Shown here piece after piece: positions 18,027-25,343 of a stretch of 64,000 bases of DNA. Every line of letters begins with the position of its first letter. Within the stretch, counting starts at the first letter, position 1. The position numbers and the translations under genes were made by a program. Origin of the DNA: Solimonas sp. GTDB taxonomy: Bacteria; Pseudomonadota; Gammaproteobacteria; Nevskiales; Nevskiaceae. Under the pieces are notes generated by a model. The model did not search any database, was not told where the DNA came from, and was given only the letters and a program-made list of their open reading frames with translations. The stretch spans positions 50,434 to 114,433 of the forward strand of contig JASBRP010000034.1 of NCBI GenBank assembly GCA_030149365.1. The letters run 5' to 3'.

Positions 18027-20239
18027 AACGGGTTTCCCAGCGGCTGCTTGGGCAGTTCACCCAGATCCGGAGCCGTTGCGGCGGGCAGTGAAGGCTCGGA
18101 GTCCACCGGTGCCGGCAACAAAGGCAGCACGCAGGTCTGTCTCACGCTGCCGGGGGCCGGTTCCTGGCAGTTGACCTGGCCACCGAGCGTTTCCATCCGG
18201 TAGCGGATGCTCTTGAGCCCGACGCCGGATTTCCAGGCCGCAGGCGGCAAGCGGCAGCCATCGTTCTCGACGCTGAACGACAGCGCGCTGCCGCTGAGCG
18301 CGAAGCGAACCTGCAGCAGCGTGGGGCTGGCGTGGCGCAGCGCATTGCTGACCAGTTCGCGCAGCAAGCGCTGCAGGTGCAGCAGCGTCTCGGGTTCCAG
18401 CTGCAGGTCCAGGCCATCCTCGGGCTGCTGCCAGCGTAGCTGCACCTGGGCGGAGTCGCAGCGCTCGTCCACTTCCGCGCGCCACTGGCCCAGGGCTTCC
18501 TCCAGCGACGCGCCGCCACTGCTGAGGCAGTTCACGGTCAGGCGCATGTCGTCCAGGGCCTCGCGAATCTGCGGCTGCAGCGTTTCCGGAGCCAGGTGCA
18601 GCAGTGTCAGCAGGCGCCCGCCGAGGCTGTCGTGCATGTCGCGGGCAATGCGCTGGCGCTCCTGCTCCATGCCCATGCGGGTGGCTTCACCGTAGGCGAA
18701 GATCCGGCCACAGAGCATTTGCAGCGTACGCACCGTCTTGACGTCGTGCGGGGAGAACAGGCGCCGGCCATTGCCGGCGTAGCGCAGCCGCAGCGCCGGT
18801 AACAGGCGGTCGGCCGGAAGTTCCAGGCTGAGACCGTCGTCAGCCAGCCGGTGATGTGGCGGGGACTGCGCCAGGCGCTCCACCTGCAGCGGCTGGAACA
18901 GGCCGCGCAGCGTGTCGGTCCAGGCTTCGGCAGGCCCACGGTTGGCAGACAGCACCATATCCTGCATCACCGCGATGGGATCGCGCCGCTGCTCGCTGCC
19001 GGTGAGTCGGCGCCACAGCCAGGCATGCAGCGGCAGGTACAGCGAGCCCACTGCCACCAGGCTGACCGTCAGGGCCAAGGCACGGTCCACATGCAGTACA
19101 GCGATCAGGGCCAGATCCAGGGCCACCAGGCTGCCGACGCTGATCACCGTGACCCAGGCGCGAAACCACCATAGGCCGAGATCGAACAGCCGATAGCGGG
19201 CGATGCCGAAGGCGATGCCCAGGTAGATCAGCAGGAACAGGGCGAACGAGGGTGCCTGGGCGCTGCCCGTATCACGGCCTAGCAACGCCGGCACGAAGAC
19301 CAGCAGCAGGAACAGGCCGCTGCCGATGAACCAGGCGAACAGGAACCATTGAAAGGCCGCGCGCAGCACCAGGTCCTGTCGCACCCGCAGCCATTGCCAT
19401 GCCGCCAGGGCTATGGTCGCCAGGAAGCCGAGCAGCACCGGCACCCGCAGCGCCGTGTCGAAGCCCTCGAACAGCTGCGCGGCGCTGGCTCCCCATAGCA
19501 GCAGGTAGAGGACAACCAGCAGGGGACCCAGGCCGAGGCGGGTCAGGCGGGTGGGGTAGTGCAACAGCACGGCGACGAACGCCCCGCAGAACAGCATGGA
19601 TCCCAGGCCGTTGGCCAGGTGCAAGGTCCTGAACAACTCGGTCGCCAGGGCCAGCTCCCGCGTGCTGTAGACCGTCGCGCTGCCAGCACTGAGGTACAGG
19701 CCCACGCCCGTCAGCGCGAAATAGCGCGAGGCGGGGTCACCCTGGCGGAAGATCCAGACCAGGCCGCCGACCACCCGGCCGGCCACGGAGACCACCAGCT
19801 GCAGCCAGAACTGCCAGGGCAATTGGCCCAGGCTGCGCGCAGACGGTACCAGGGTCTGCAGGGGGCCTTCGGTGCCGTAGAGCGTCACCTCCGGCGATCG
19901 CAGCAGGGCGGCGATCTCGCCCTGGCGCTCCAGGAAGCGGTTGTAGTCCGGGTAGGCGGGGAAGGTCGTATCGGGTTCGGGCGCCAGATCGTCGCTGCGC
20001 AGTTCCATGCGCAGCCCCTGCGCATTGCCCAGGCCCGCCAGCACTGCCATCACGCTGCCGCCGGCATGGGCCTGCTGCACCCGTGGCGGAGCCTCCGCCG
20101 TATCGGCTGCCCCCAGTTCCAGGCCCAGCGAGGGCTGCGCCAAGGCCAGCGCCAGCACCGCCGCGCCGGCAGCCGCCGCCACGGCACCTAGGGCCGTGAG
20201 CCAGCGGGCGGGGACGGAGTGGGGCAGGCGGAAATCCAT
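18023..20239 (-). CDS. membrane sensor histidine kinase A (HisKA_3 type, intact motifs)
   Basis: First gene of the kinase-kinase-regulator operon, 738 aa. Layout is as in kinase B: an N-terminal helix (about 12-34), an extracytoplasmic domain with YPDYNRFLERQGEI, and a multi-helix membrane block containing VYSTRELAL and ARYRLFDLGLWWF. The C-terminal transmitter has H536 in ARDMHDSLGGRLL, N-box RELVSNALRHAS, G1 ENDG and G2 SGVGLKSI, all intact. No purine-rich ribosome-binding site precedes ATG 20239. The upstream 100 bp, shared with tRNA-Ser, could hold a divergent promoter. Ligand unknown. The membrane-embedded sensor suggests a lipid, membrane or small hydrophobic cue, but this is conjecture. 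Confidence 0.9.
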   Translation of the reverse strand: MDFRLPHSVPARWLTALGAVAAAAGAAVLALALAQPSLGLELGAADTAEAPPRVQQAHAGGSVMAVLAGLGNAQGLRMELRSDDLAPEPDTTFPAYPDYNRFLERQGEIAALLRSPEVTLYGTEGPLQTLVPSARSLGQLPWQFWLQLVVSVAGRVVGGLVWIFRQGDPASRYFALTGVGLYLSAGSATVYSTRELALATELFRTLHLANGLGSMLFCGAFVAVLLHYPTRLTRLGLGPLLVVLYLLLWGASAAQLFEGFDTALRVPVLLGFLATIALAAWQWLRVRQDLVLRAAFQWFLFAWFIGSGLFLLLVFVPALLGRDTGSAQAPSFALFLLIYLGIAFGIARYRLFDLGLWWFRAWVTVISVGSLVALDLALIAVLHVDRALALTVSLVAVGSLYLPLHAWLWRRLTGSEQRRDPIAVMQDMVLSANRGPAEAWTDTLRGLFQPLQVERLAQSPPHHRLADDGLSLELPADRLLPALRLRYAGNGRRLFSPHDVKTVRTLQMLCGRIFAYGEATRMGMEQERQRIARDMHDSLGGRLLTLLHLAPETLQPQIREALDDMRLTVNCLSSGGASLEEALGQWRAEVDERCDSAQVQLRWQQPEDGLDLQLEPETLLHLQRLLRELVSNALRHASPTLLQVRFALSGSALSFSVENDGCRLPPAAWKSGVGLKSIRYRMETLGGQVNCQEPAPGSVRQTCVLPLLPAPVDSEPSLPAATAPDLGELPKQPLGNPL

Positions 20240-20323
20240 GGGGAGGGAGCTTAGCGGCAGCCAAACCGTCGCCGCACCCCCTTTATGGTAGTAAAAAACC
20301 GGTCAGCGCCAAGGATTTGTAGG

Positions 20324-20329
20324 TAAAAT
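20324..20329 (+). promoter_or_regulatory. probable -10 element for tRNA-Ser
   Basis: TAAAAT ten bases upstream of the tRNA-Ser 5' end, followed by GCTCATCC. No good -35 hexamer is seen 16-18 bp upstream, so the promoter call rests on the -10 and its placement. Confidence 0.4.
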
Positions 20330-20338
20330 GCTCATCCT

Positions 20339-20427
<89 letters not shown>

Positions 20428-20966
20428 AAGTTAAGTGACATGAGGATTGAGCAGTAAGGCCCGGAAAGGGAACGGAGGATTCGAACCCCTGGACAAACAA
20501 CGCAGGGTTCGGGCCTCGCGCGATAGCGCGGGGCTGCGCGGCCGACAGGACGCGGGGCGTAAGCCCCGAATTGCCCGTAGGGCAGCGAGCCATCCCTCTC
20601 TCTCCGCCAAGATTCGCTACACGAGGATTGAGCTGTAAGCCCTGGAAAGAGAACGGAGGATTCGAGCCCCCGGACAAAACTGGCTATCGGTTCGGGCCTT
20701 GCGCGGAAGCGCAAGGCTGCGCGGCTGAAAGCCGCGGGCCGCAGGCCCGAGTTGCTCGTAGAGCAGCGAGCCATCCCTCTCTCTCCGCCAAGATTCGTTA
20801 CACGAGGATTGAGCTGTAAGCCCTGGAAAGAGAACGGAGGATTGGAACCCCCGGACCAAACACGCAGGGTTCGGGCCTCGCGCAGTAACGCGGGGCTGCG
20901 CGGCGCAAGCCGCGGGCCGTAAGGCCCGAGTCGCCGCAGGGGGCGAGCCATCCCTCATCTCTGCGG
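20428..20966 (+). repeat. three tandem ~181-bp repeats with tRNA-Ser 3' tails (rtT-like array)
   Basis: Units are about 20428-20609, 20610-20790 and 20791-20966. The first two end in TCCCTCTCTCTCCGCCA, an exact copy of the last 17 nt of the preceding tRNA-Ser; the third ends in a degraded version. Each unit carries an 18-nt inverted copy of tRNA positions 20396-20413 with one mismatch (20477-20494, 20658-20675, 20839-20856). Downstream of that are hairpins CCTYGCGC/GCGCRRGG, GCGGC/GCCGC (units 2 and 3), GGGSC/GSCCC and a last stem before the tail. Stem changes between units are compensated. The organisation mirrors the 178-bp repeats of E. coli tyrT that yield rtT RNA. The array is probably co-transcribed with tRNA-Ser and processed. 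No convincing protein-coding gene is present. Confidence 0.9.
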
Positions 20967-21152
20967 AAGATGGTGGCCCAAGCTTGTTCGATCAATGTGC
21001 ATATTCTCCAAAAAGGGCTGAAAATCCGGACTTTCCGTGCACCACTTCACGCCGGATAGCTGAATTTACCGGGCTTTTTCCTTAAAATTCGCGCGCCCTG
21101 AAACGCAAAGACTTCTCACTAACGCACCTGAACCAGCGGAGCTTTTGATTAC
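20967..21152 (+). other. leader/promoter region of the aldolase gene
   Basis: Between the repeat array and fba there is no gene. The region includes an imperfect ATCCGG...CCGGAT pairing (about 21031-21057) and the likely aldolase promoter downstream of it. Nothing else was recognised. Confidence 0.5.
21060..21088 (+). promoter_or_regulatory. probable promoter of fba
   Basis: CTGAAT (21060-21065), 17 bp, TAAAAT (21083-21088), followed by a GC-rich TCGCGCGCC stretch. The -35 is weak (3/6) and the -10 good (5/6). It would give a leader of about 57 nt containing AGCGGAG before ATG 21153. Confidence 0.5.
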
Positions 21153-22166
21153 ATGAACGAGAAAACCCTCAACCAGATCGCGCTGGCCATGGTGGCCGAC
21201 GGCAAGGGCCTGCTGGCCGCCGACGAGTCCACCGGCACCATCGAGAAGCGCTTCAACAGCATCAAGGTCGAGAACACCGAGGCCAACCGCCAGGCCTATC
21301 GCGACATGCTGTTCACCACCGCCGGCTTCGAGCAGCACACCAGCGGCGTGATCCTGTTCGAGGAAACCCTGTTCCAGAAGGCCCTGGACGGCACGCCGTT
21401 CTCCAAGCTGCTGCAGTCCAAGGGCGTGATTCCGGGCATCAAGGTCGACAAGGGTGCCAAGGACCTGGTCGGCGCCCCCGGCGAGCTCGTGACCGAAGGT
21501 CTCGACGGCCTGCGCGAGCGCCTGGCCAAGTACCACGAGGCCGGTGCCCGCTTCGCCAAGTGGCGCGCGGTCATCACCATCGGCAACGGCATCCCGTCCG
21601 ACTACTGCATCCACACCAACGCCCATGCGCTGGCCCGCTATGCCGCCCTGTGCCAGGAAGCCGGCATCGTGCCCATCGTCGAGCCGGAAGTGCTGATGGA
21701 CGCCGACAACACCATCGAGGTCTGCGAGGACGTCACCAACCGCACCCTGGCCGCCGTGTTCGACGAGCTGGGCAAGCAGCGCGTGCTGCTCGAGGGCATG
21801 GTGCTCAAGCCCAACATGGTCATCTCGGGCAAGAAGTGCTCCGTGCAGGCCGATCGCAAGGCCGTGGCCGTCGCCACGCTGCGCACCCTCAAGCGCCACG
21901 TGCCGTCCGCCGTGCCGGGCATCGCCTTCCTGTCGGGCGGCCAGTCCGACGAGGATGCCACCGCTCACCTGGACGAGATGAACAAGCTCGGCCCCAACCC
22001 CTGGAAGCTCACCTTCTCCTACGGCCGCGCCCTGCAGGCCGCTGCGCTGAAGGCCTGGGGTGGCACCAACGCCGACGCCGGCCGCAAGGCTCACCTGCAC
22101 CGCGCCAAGATGAACGGCCTGGCTGCCCTGGGTCAGTGGAGCGCTGCGCTGGAAAAGTCCGCCTGA
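21153..22166 (+). CDS. fba: fructose-bisphosphate aldolase, class I
   Basis: Cleaves fructose 1,6-bisphosphate into DHAP and glyceraldehyde 3-phosphate by a Schiff-base mechanism without a metal. Visible features are the ADESTGTIEKRF motif (residues 23-34), K136 (FAKWRAV), the catalytic E177 region (VEPEVL), Schiff-base lysine K219 in VLKPNMV, and FLSGGQSDEDAT. The 337 aa length fits the eukaryote-like class I family, which is present in some gammaproteobacteria instead of, or beside, the class II enzyme. It is monocistronic, with its own promoter and a strong UUCG-loop terminator. Confidence 0.96.
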   Translation: MNEKTLNQIALAMVADGKGLLAADESTGTIEKRFNSIKVENTEANRQAYRDMLFTTAGFEQHTSGVILFEETLFQKALDGTPFSKLLQSKGVIPGIKVDKGAKDLVGAPGELVTEGLDGLRERLAKYHEAGARFAKWRAVITIGNGIPSDYCIHTNAHALARYAALCQEAGIVPIVEPEVLMDADNTIEVCEDVTNRTLAAVFDELGKQRVLLEGMVLKPNMVISGKKCSVQADRKAVAVATLRTLKRHVPSAVPGIAFLSGGQSDEDATAHLDEMNKLGPNPWKLTFSYGRALQAAALKAWGGTNADAGRKAHLHRAKMNGLAALGQWSAALEKSA

Positions 22167-22181
22167 GCGGTCTGCTGAACG

Positions 22182-22209
22182 AAAAAGGCCGCCTTCGGGC
22201 GGCCTTTTT
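22182..22209 (+). terminator. rho-independent terminator of fba
   Basis: A perfect 12-bp stem AAAAAGGCCGCC/GGCGGCCTTTTT with a TTCG tetraloop and U-tract, 15 bp after the fba stop. The symmetric A/T tract lets it act on the opposite strand too. Confidence 0.95.
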
Positions 22210-22259
22210 CATTGGGGGCGACTGAAGAAAACGAGAGAGGGGCTGCGCTTGGCTCTCAA

Positions 22260-22316
22260 TCGCGGCCAGCGGCCGCTCCCACATCGGGTTCCCGTAGGAG
22301 CGGCCGTTGGCCGCGA
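22260..22316 (+). repeat. REP-like inverted pair
   Basis: TCGCGGCCAGCGGCCGCTCC (from 22260) reappears inverted at 22295-22316 as TAGGAGCGGCCGTTGGCCGC, with two differences across 22 bp. Each half is itself an imperfect palindrome. This is the form of the extragenic REP/BIME elements common in pseudomonads and xanthomonads. It lies between fba and yheT. A degraded third copy may be at the right window edge. Confidence 0.75.
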
Positions 22317-22360
22317 AAGCCGATAGCTGTGTTCACCATGCCCGGTTGTTCCGTGCACAG

Positions 22361-23350
22361 CTAGCTGCCGGCCGCCTCCAGCAGTTCCAGTACCCGCGCC
22401 TCCGCCCAGCTGGTCATCCGCAGGTCCTCGATGAACCCGCAGTGCCCGCCATGCTCGGTTGCCAGGAAAGCGCGCAGTGGCCCTTCCGTGCGCAGGCCCT
22501 CGAAGTAGCGGTAGGGAATCACCGGATCGTCCTTGGCGGTCAGCACCGCCAGCGGGCTGGGCGAGGCCATCAGCATGTCCGGCGTCAACGTATACGCCGC
22601 CAGGTAATCGTCCATCGACGCGTAGCCGGTGAAGCCGGCGACGAAGCGCCGGGTGGACTCGGTGAAGCTGCGGACGCCGTCGAAGGCCGAGAAGTCGTGC
22701 TCCGGCCAGGCCGTCTTCTTGGCGCGCAAGGTCTTGCGCCACTTGTCCATGAAGTACCAGCGGAACATCAGCGGGCCGAACTCGATCGCGTCCAGCGTGG
22801 AGCCCGGATGGATCGCCGGGGAGATGCCTACCGACAGCCGCGGCTGCAGGCCGATGCCGGGGCCATGCAGGCCCACGCGCAGGGCGAAGTTGCCGCCCAG
22901 CGAGAAGCCCACCACGAACAGGCGCTCGTCGCCGTCGATCTGCTGCGCCGCGCGCGCTGCGCCCAGCACCTCCTCGATACGCGCCGAGTGGAAGGGCTCG
23001 CGGTTCAGGTGGTGGGTGCCGCCGTGGTCGCGCAGGTTGAGGCGGAAGACGTTGTAGCCCGCGCCATACAACGTGCAGGCCATCGAATAGAGGTAGGAGG
23101 ATTCATGGCTGCCTTCCCAGCCGTGGATCAGCAGGGCCAGGCCGCGCGAAGGCACGCCCTCCGGCTGGCGCGAGTGGAAGCCGGCCAGGCGCACGCCGTC
23201 GCCGCAGTCCAGCTCGTGGCGTACCGCCGCCGATTCCATCCGGCTGCCGCGCTTGAGCCACAGCTTGCGCCGCGGGCTCTTGGTGGCCAGGATCGACTGC
23301 AGCTGCGCATGGCGGAGCAGCAGCGGCGGGCGGAAGCCCGCGGCACTCAC
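22361..23350 (-). CDS. yheT: alpha/beta hydrolase, YheT family
   Basis: Predicted serine hydrolase of unknown physiological substrate. HGWEG (76-80) forms the oxyanion-side motif, S150 is the nucleophile in VGFSLGGN, D275 lies in TAKDDPVIP, and H303 lies in EHGGHCGF. The 329 aa length and the N-terminal FRPPLLLRHAQLQSIL are typical of YheT/YMC-type hydrolases. The start is GTG 23350, whose last bases overlap the dapE stop (GTGA). It is the last gene of the map-glnD-dapD-dapE-yheT run. The link with lysine/peptidoglycan genes is positional only. Confidence 0.88.
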   Translation of the reverse strand: MSAAGFRPPLLLRHAQLQSILATKSPRRKLWLKRGSRMESAAVRHELDCGDGVRLAGFHSRQPEGVPSRGLALLIHGWEGSHESSYLYSMACTLYGAGYNVFRLNLRDHGGTHHLNREPFHSARIEEVLGAARAAQQIDGDERLFVVGFSLGGNFALRVGLHGPGIGLQPRLSVGISPAIHPGSTLDAIEFGPLMFRWYFMDKWRKTLRAKKTAWPEHDFSAFDGVRSFTESTRRFVAGFTGYASMDDYLAAYTLTPDMLMASPSPLAVLTAKDDPVIPYRYFEGLRTEGPLRAFLATEHGGHCGFIEDLRMTSWAEARVLELLEAAGS

Positions 23351-24480
23351 AGCAGCTGCTCCAGCACCTTCTCGTAGATCGCCGACAGGGGTTCGAGGTC
23401 GGCGACGCGGACGTGCTCGTTGATCTTGTGGATGCTGTCGTTGATGGGGCCGATCTCCACCACTTCCGCGCCCCAGGGCGAGATGAAGCGGGCATCCGAG
23501 GTGCCGCCGCCGGTGAACAGCTCCGGCTTGAGGCCCGTGACGGCGCCGATGGCGCCCTCGGCGGCGCCGATCAGCCCACCCTGGCGGGTCAGGAAGGGCT
23601 CGCCCGACAGCTGCCAGTCCAGCCGATAGCGCAGGCCCTGGCGCTGCAAGGCGGCTTCCACGCGCTCACGCAGCGAGGCCGCGGTGGACTCGGTGCAGTA
23701 GCGGAAGTTGAACACCACCTGGCACTCGCCGGGCACCACGTTGTTGGCGCCGGTGCCGGCGTGGATGTTGGAGACCTGGAAGGACGTGGGCGGAAAGTGC
23801 GCATTGCCCGCGTCCCATGCCGTGGCCACCAAATCCGCCAGCGCCGGAGCGAGGCGGTGGATCGGGTTCTCCACCTTGTGCGGGTAGGCGACGTGACCCT
23901 GCTTGCCCAGCACCGTGAGGATGCCGTTGAGCGAGCCACGGCGTCCGATGACGATGCGATCGCCAAGCTGCTCGTTGCTGGAGGCCTCGCCGACGATGGC
24001 GTAGTCCGGCTTTACCCCGCGGGCCTTGAGTACCTCCACCACGTGGCGCGTGCCGTGCTGCGCCACGCCTTCCTCGTCGCTGGTGATCAGGTAGGCGAGG
24101 GTGCCGCGCAGCGGTCGGCGCGCCATCAGCCGCTCGGTGGCGCAGACCATCGCGGCAATGCCGGACTTCATGTCGGCAGCGCCGCGGCCGTAGAGCAGGC
24201 CGTCGCGGACCTGCGGCTGGAACGGGTCGCTGGTCCATTGGTCCAGCGGCCCGGTCGGCACCACGTCGGTGTGGCCGGCCAGGATCATCAGCGGTCCGCC
24301 GCTGCCGACCGTGGCCCAGAGGTTGGTCACGCCGCCGGCGTCGATGTACTCCAGCGTGAAGCCGAGCTTCTTCAGCCGCTCGCCGATCAGCTCGCAGCAG
24401 CCGGCATCGTCCGGCGTCAGCGAGCGCCGGGCGATCAGTTGCTGCAGCAGGTCCAGGACCGGCGAGGCACCGTCAGCCAT
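23347..24480 (-). CDS. dapE: succinyl-diaminopimelate desuccinylase
   Basis: M20 zinc peptidase-family enzyme that releases LL-diaminopimelate in the succinylase branch of lysine/peptidoglycan synthesis. Metal and catalytic residues are visible: H70 and D72 (LAGHTDVVP), D103 (GRGAADMKSG) and the E136-E137 pair (TSDEEG). ATG 24480 gives MADGASPVLDLLQQLI and 377 aa, the family length. A longer upstream reading overlaps dapD in another frame and is rejected. It starts 7 bp after the dapD stop, so the two steps of the pathway are adjacent. Confidence 0.95.
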   Translation of the reverse strand: MADGASPVLDLLQQLIARRSLTPDDAGCCELIGERLKKLGFTLEYIDAGGVTNLWATVGSGGPLMILAGHTDVVPTGPLDQWTSDPFQPQVRDGLLYGRGAADMKSGIAAMVCATERLMARRPLRGTLAYLITSDEEGVAQHGTRHVVEVLKARGVKPDYAIVGEASSNEQLGDRIVIGRRGSLNGILTVLGKQGHVAYPHKVENPIHRLAPALADLVATAWDAGNAHFPPTSFQVSNIHAGTGANNVVPGECQVVFNFRYCTESTAASLRERVEAALQRQGLRYRLDWQLSGEPFLTRQGGLIGAAEGAIGAVTGLKPELFTGGGTSDARFISPWGAEVVEIGPINDSIHKINEHVRVADLEPLSAIYEKVLEQLL

Positions 24481-24487
24481 GGGCGGC

Positions 24488-25309
24488 TTACAGGTCGCGC
24501 AGCAGGGCGTTGATGCCGACCTTCTTGCGGGTCTGCTCATCCACGCGCTTGACGATAACGGCGCAGTTCAGGCTGTAGCGCTCGCCCTTGGGCAGGGAGC
24601 CCGCCACCACGACGCTGCCGGCCGGCACGCGGCCGTAGAGGATCTGGTCGGCCTCGCGGTCGTAGATCGGGGTCGACTGGCCGATGAACACGCCCATCGA
24701 GATCACCGCGCCGCGCTCCACCACCACGCCCTCGACCACTTCCGAGCGGGCACCGATGAAGCAGTCATCCTCGATGATGGTGGGGGAGGCCTGCAGCGGC
24801 TCCAGCACGCCGCCGATGCCGACGCCGCCGGAGAGGTGCACGTTGCTGCCGATCTGCGCGCAGGAACCCACCGTGGCCCAGGTGTCCACCATGGTGCCGG
24901 CACCGACATGGGCGCCGATGTTGACGTAGGACGGCATCAGGATCGCGCCCGGGGCCACGTAGGCGCCCTTGCGCACCGCCGCCGGCGGCACCACGCGCAC
25001 GCCGGCCTTGGCGAACTGCTCCTGCGTCCAGCCGCTGTACTTGAGCGGCACCTTGTCGAAGCCCTGGTGCTCGCCCATCGGGATCACGACGTTGTCGTGC
25101 AGCCGGAAGTACAGCAGCACGGCCTTCTTGAGCCACTCGTTGACCTGCCACTGCGAGTTGCCGGTGGGCTCGGCCACGCGGGCCTGGCCGCTGTCCAGCA
25201 GCTCGATGGCGGTCTGCACGTCATTGCGCAGGGCGGCGTCGCTCTTGTTGAGGCCGTCGCGGGCCTCCCAGGCGGCTTCGATACGGCTCTTGAGTTCTTG
25301 GTTGCTCAT
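24488..25309 (-). CDS. dapD: tetrahydrodipicolinate N-succinyltransferase
   Basis: Transfers succinyl from succinyl-CoA to tetrahydrodipicolinate, the first step of the succinylase branch, with dapE next in the operon. The 273 aa show an N-terminal helical part and a left-handed beta-helix with hexapeptide-type repeats ([20 protein letters not shown] region, residues ~165-190). [19 protein letters not shown] sequence precedes it, seen here as [20 protein letters not shown]. Start ATG 25309. glnD is 34 bp upstream. Confidence 0.96.
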   Translation of the reverse strand: MSNQELKSRIEAAWEARDGLNKSDAALRNDVQTAIELLDSGQARVAEPTGNSQWQVNEWLKKAVLLYFRLHDNVVIPMGEHQGFDKVPLKYSGWTQEQFAKAGVRVVPPAAVRKGAYVAPGAILMPSYVNIGAHVGAGTMVDTWATVGSCAQIGSNVHLSGGVGIGGVLEPLQASPTIIEDDCFIGARSEVVEGVVVERGAVISMGVFIGQSTPIYDREADQILYGRVPAGSVVVAGSLPKGERYSLNCAVIVKRVDEQTRKKVGINALLRDL

Positions 25310-25343
25310 GATTCTGTCAGGGCGAAAAAAGTGAAAAGGAAAA

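Noticed and set aside
20447..20819. Two basic small frames in the repeats ending in the same peptide ([16 protein letters not shown]), like the E. coli tyrT protamine-like Tpr frame
   Set aside because: The shared end follows from the repeat itself, there is no ribosome-binding site, and unit 3 lacks an equivalent frame. Kept only as a remote possibility.
20428..20966. CRISPR array
   Set aside because: Units are ~181 bp with no short repeat/spacer alternation, and no cas genes are present.
24481..24540. Longer DapE N-terminus from 24540
   Set aside because: It would overlap dapD and adds an Arg/Cys/Pro-rich stretch not found in the family; ATG 24480 gives the normal start.
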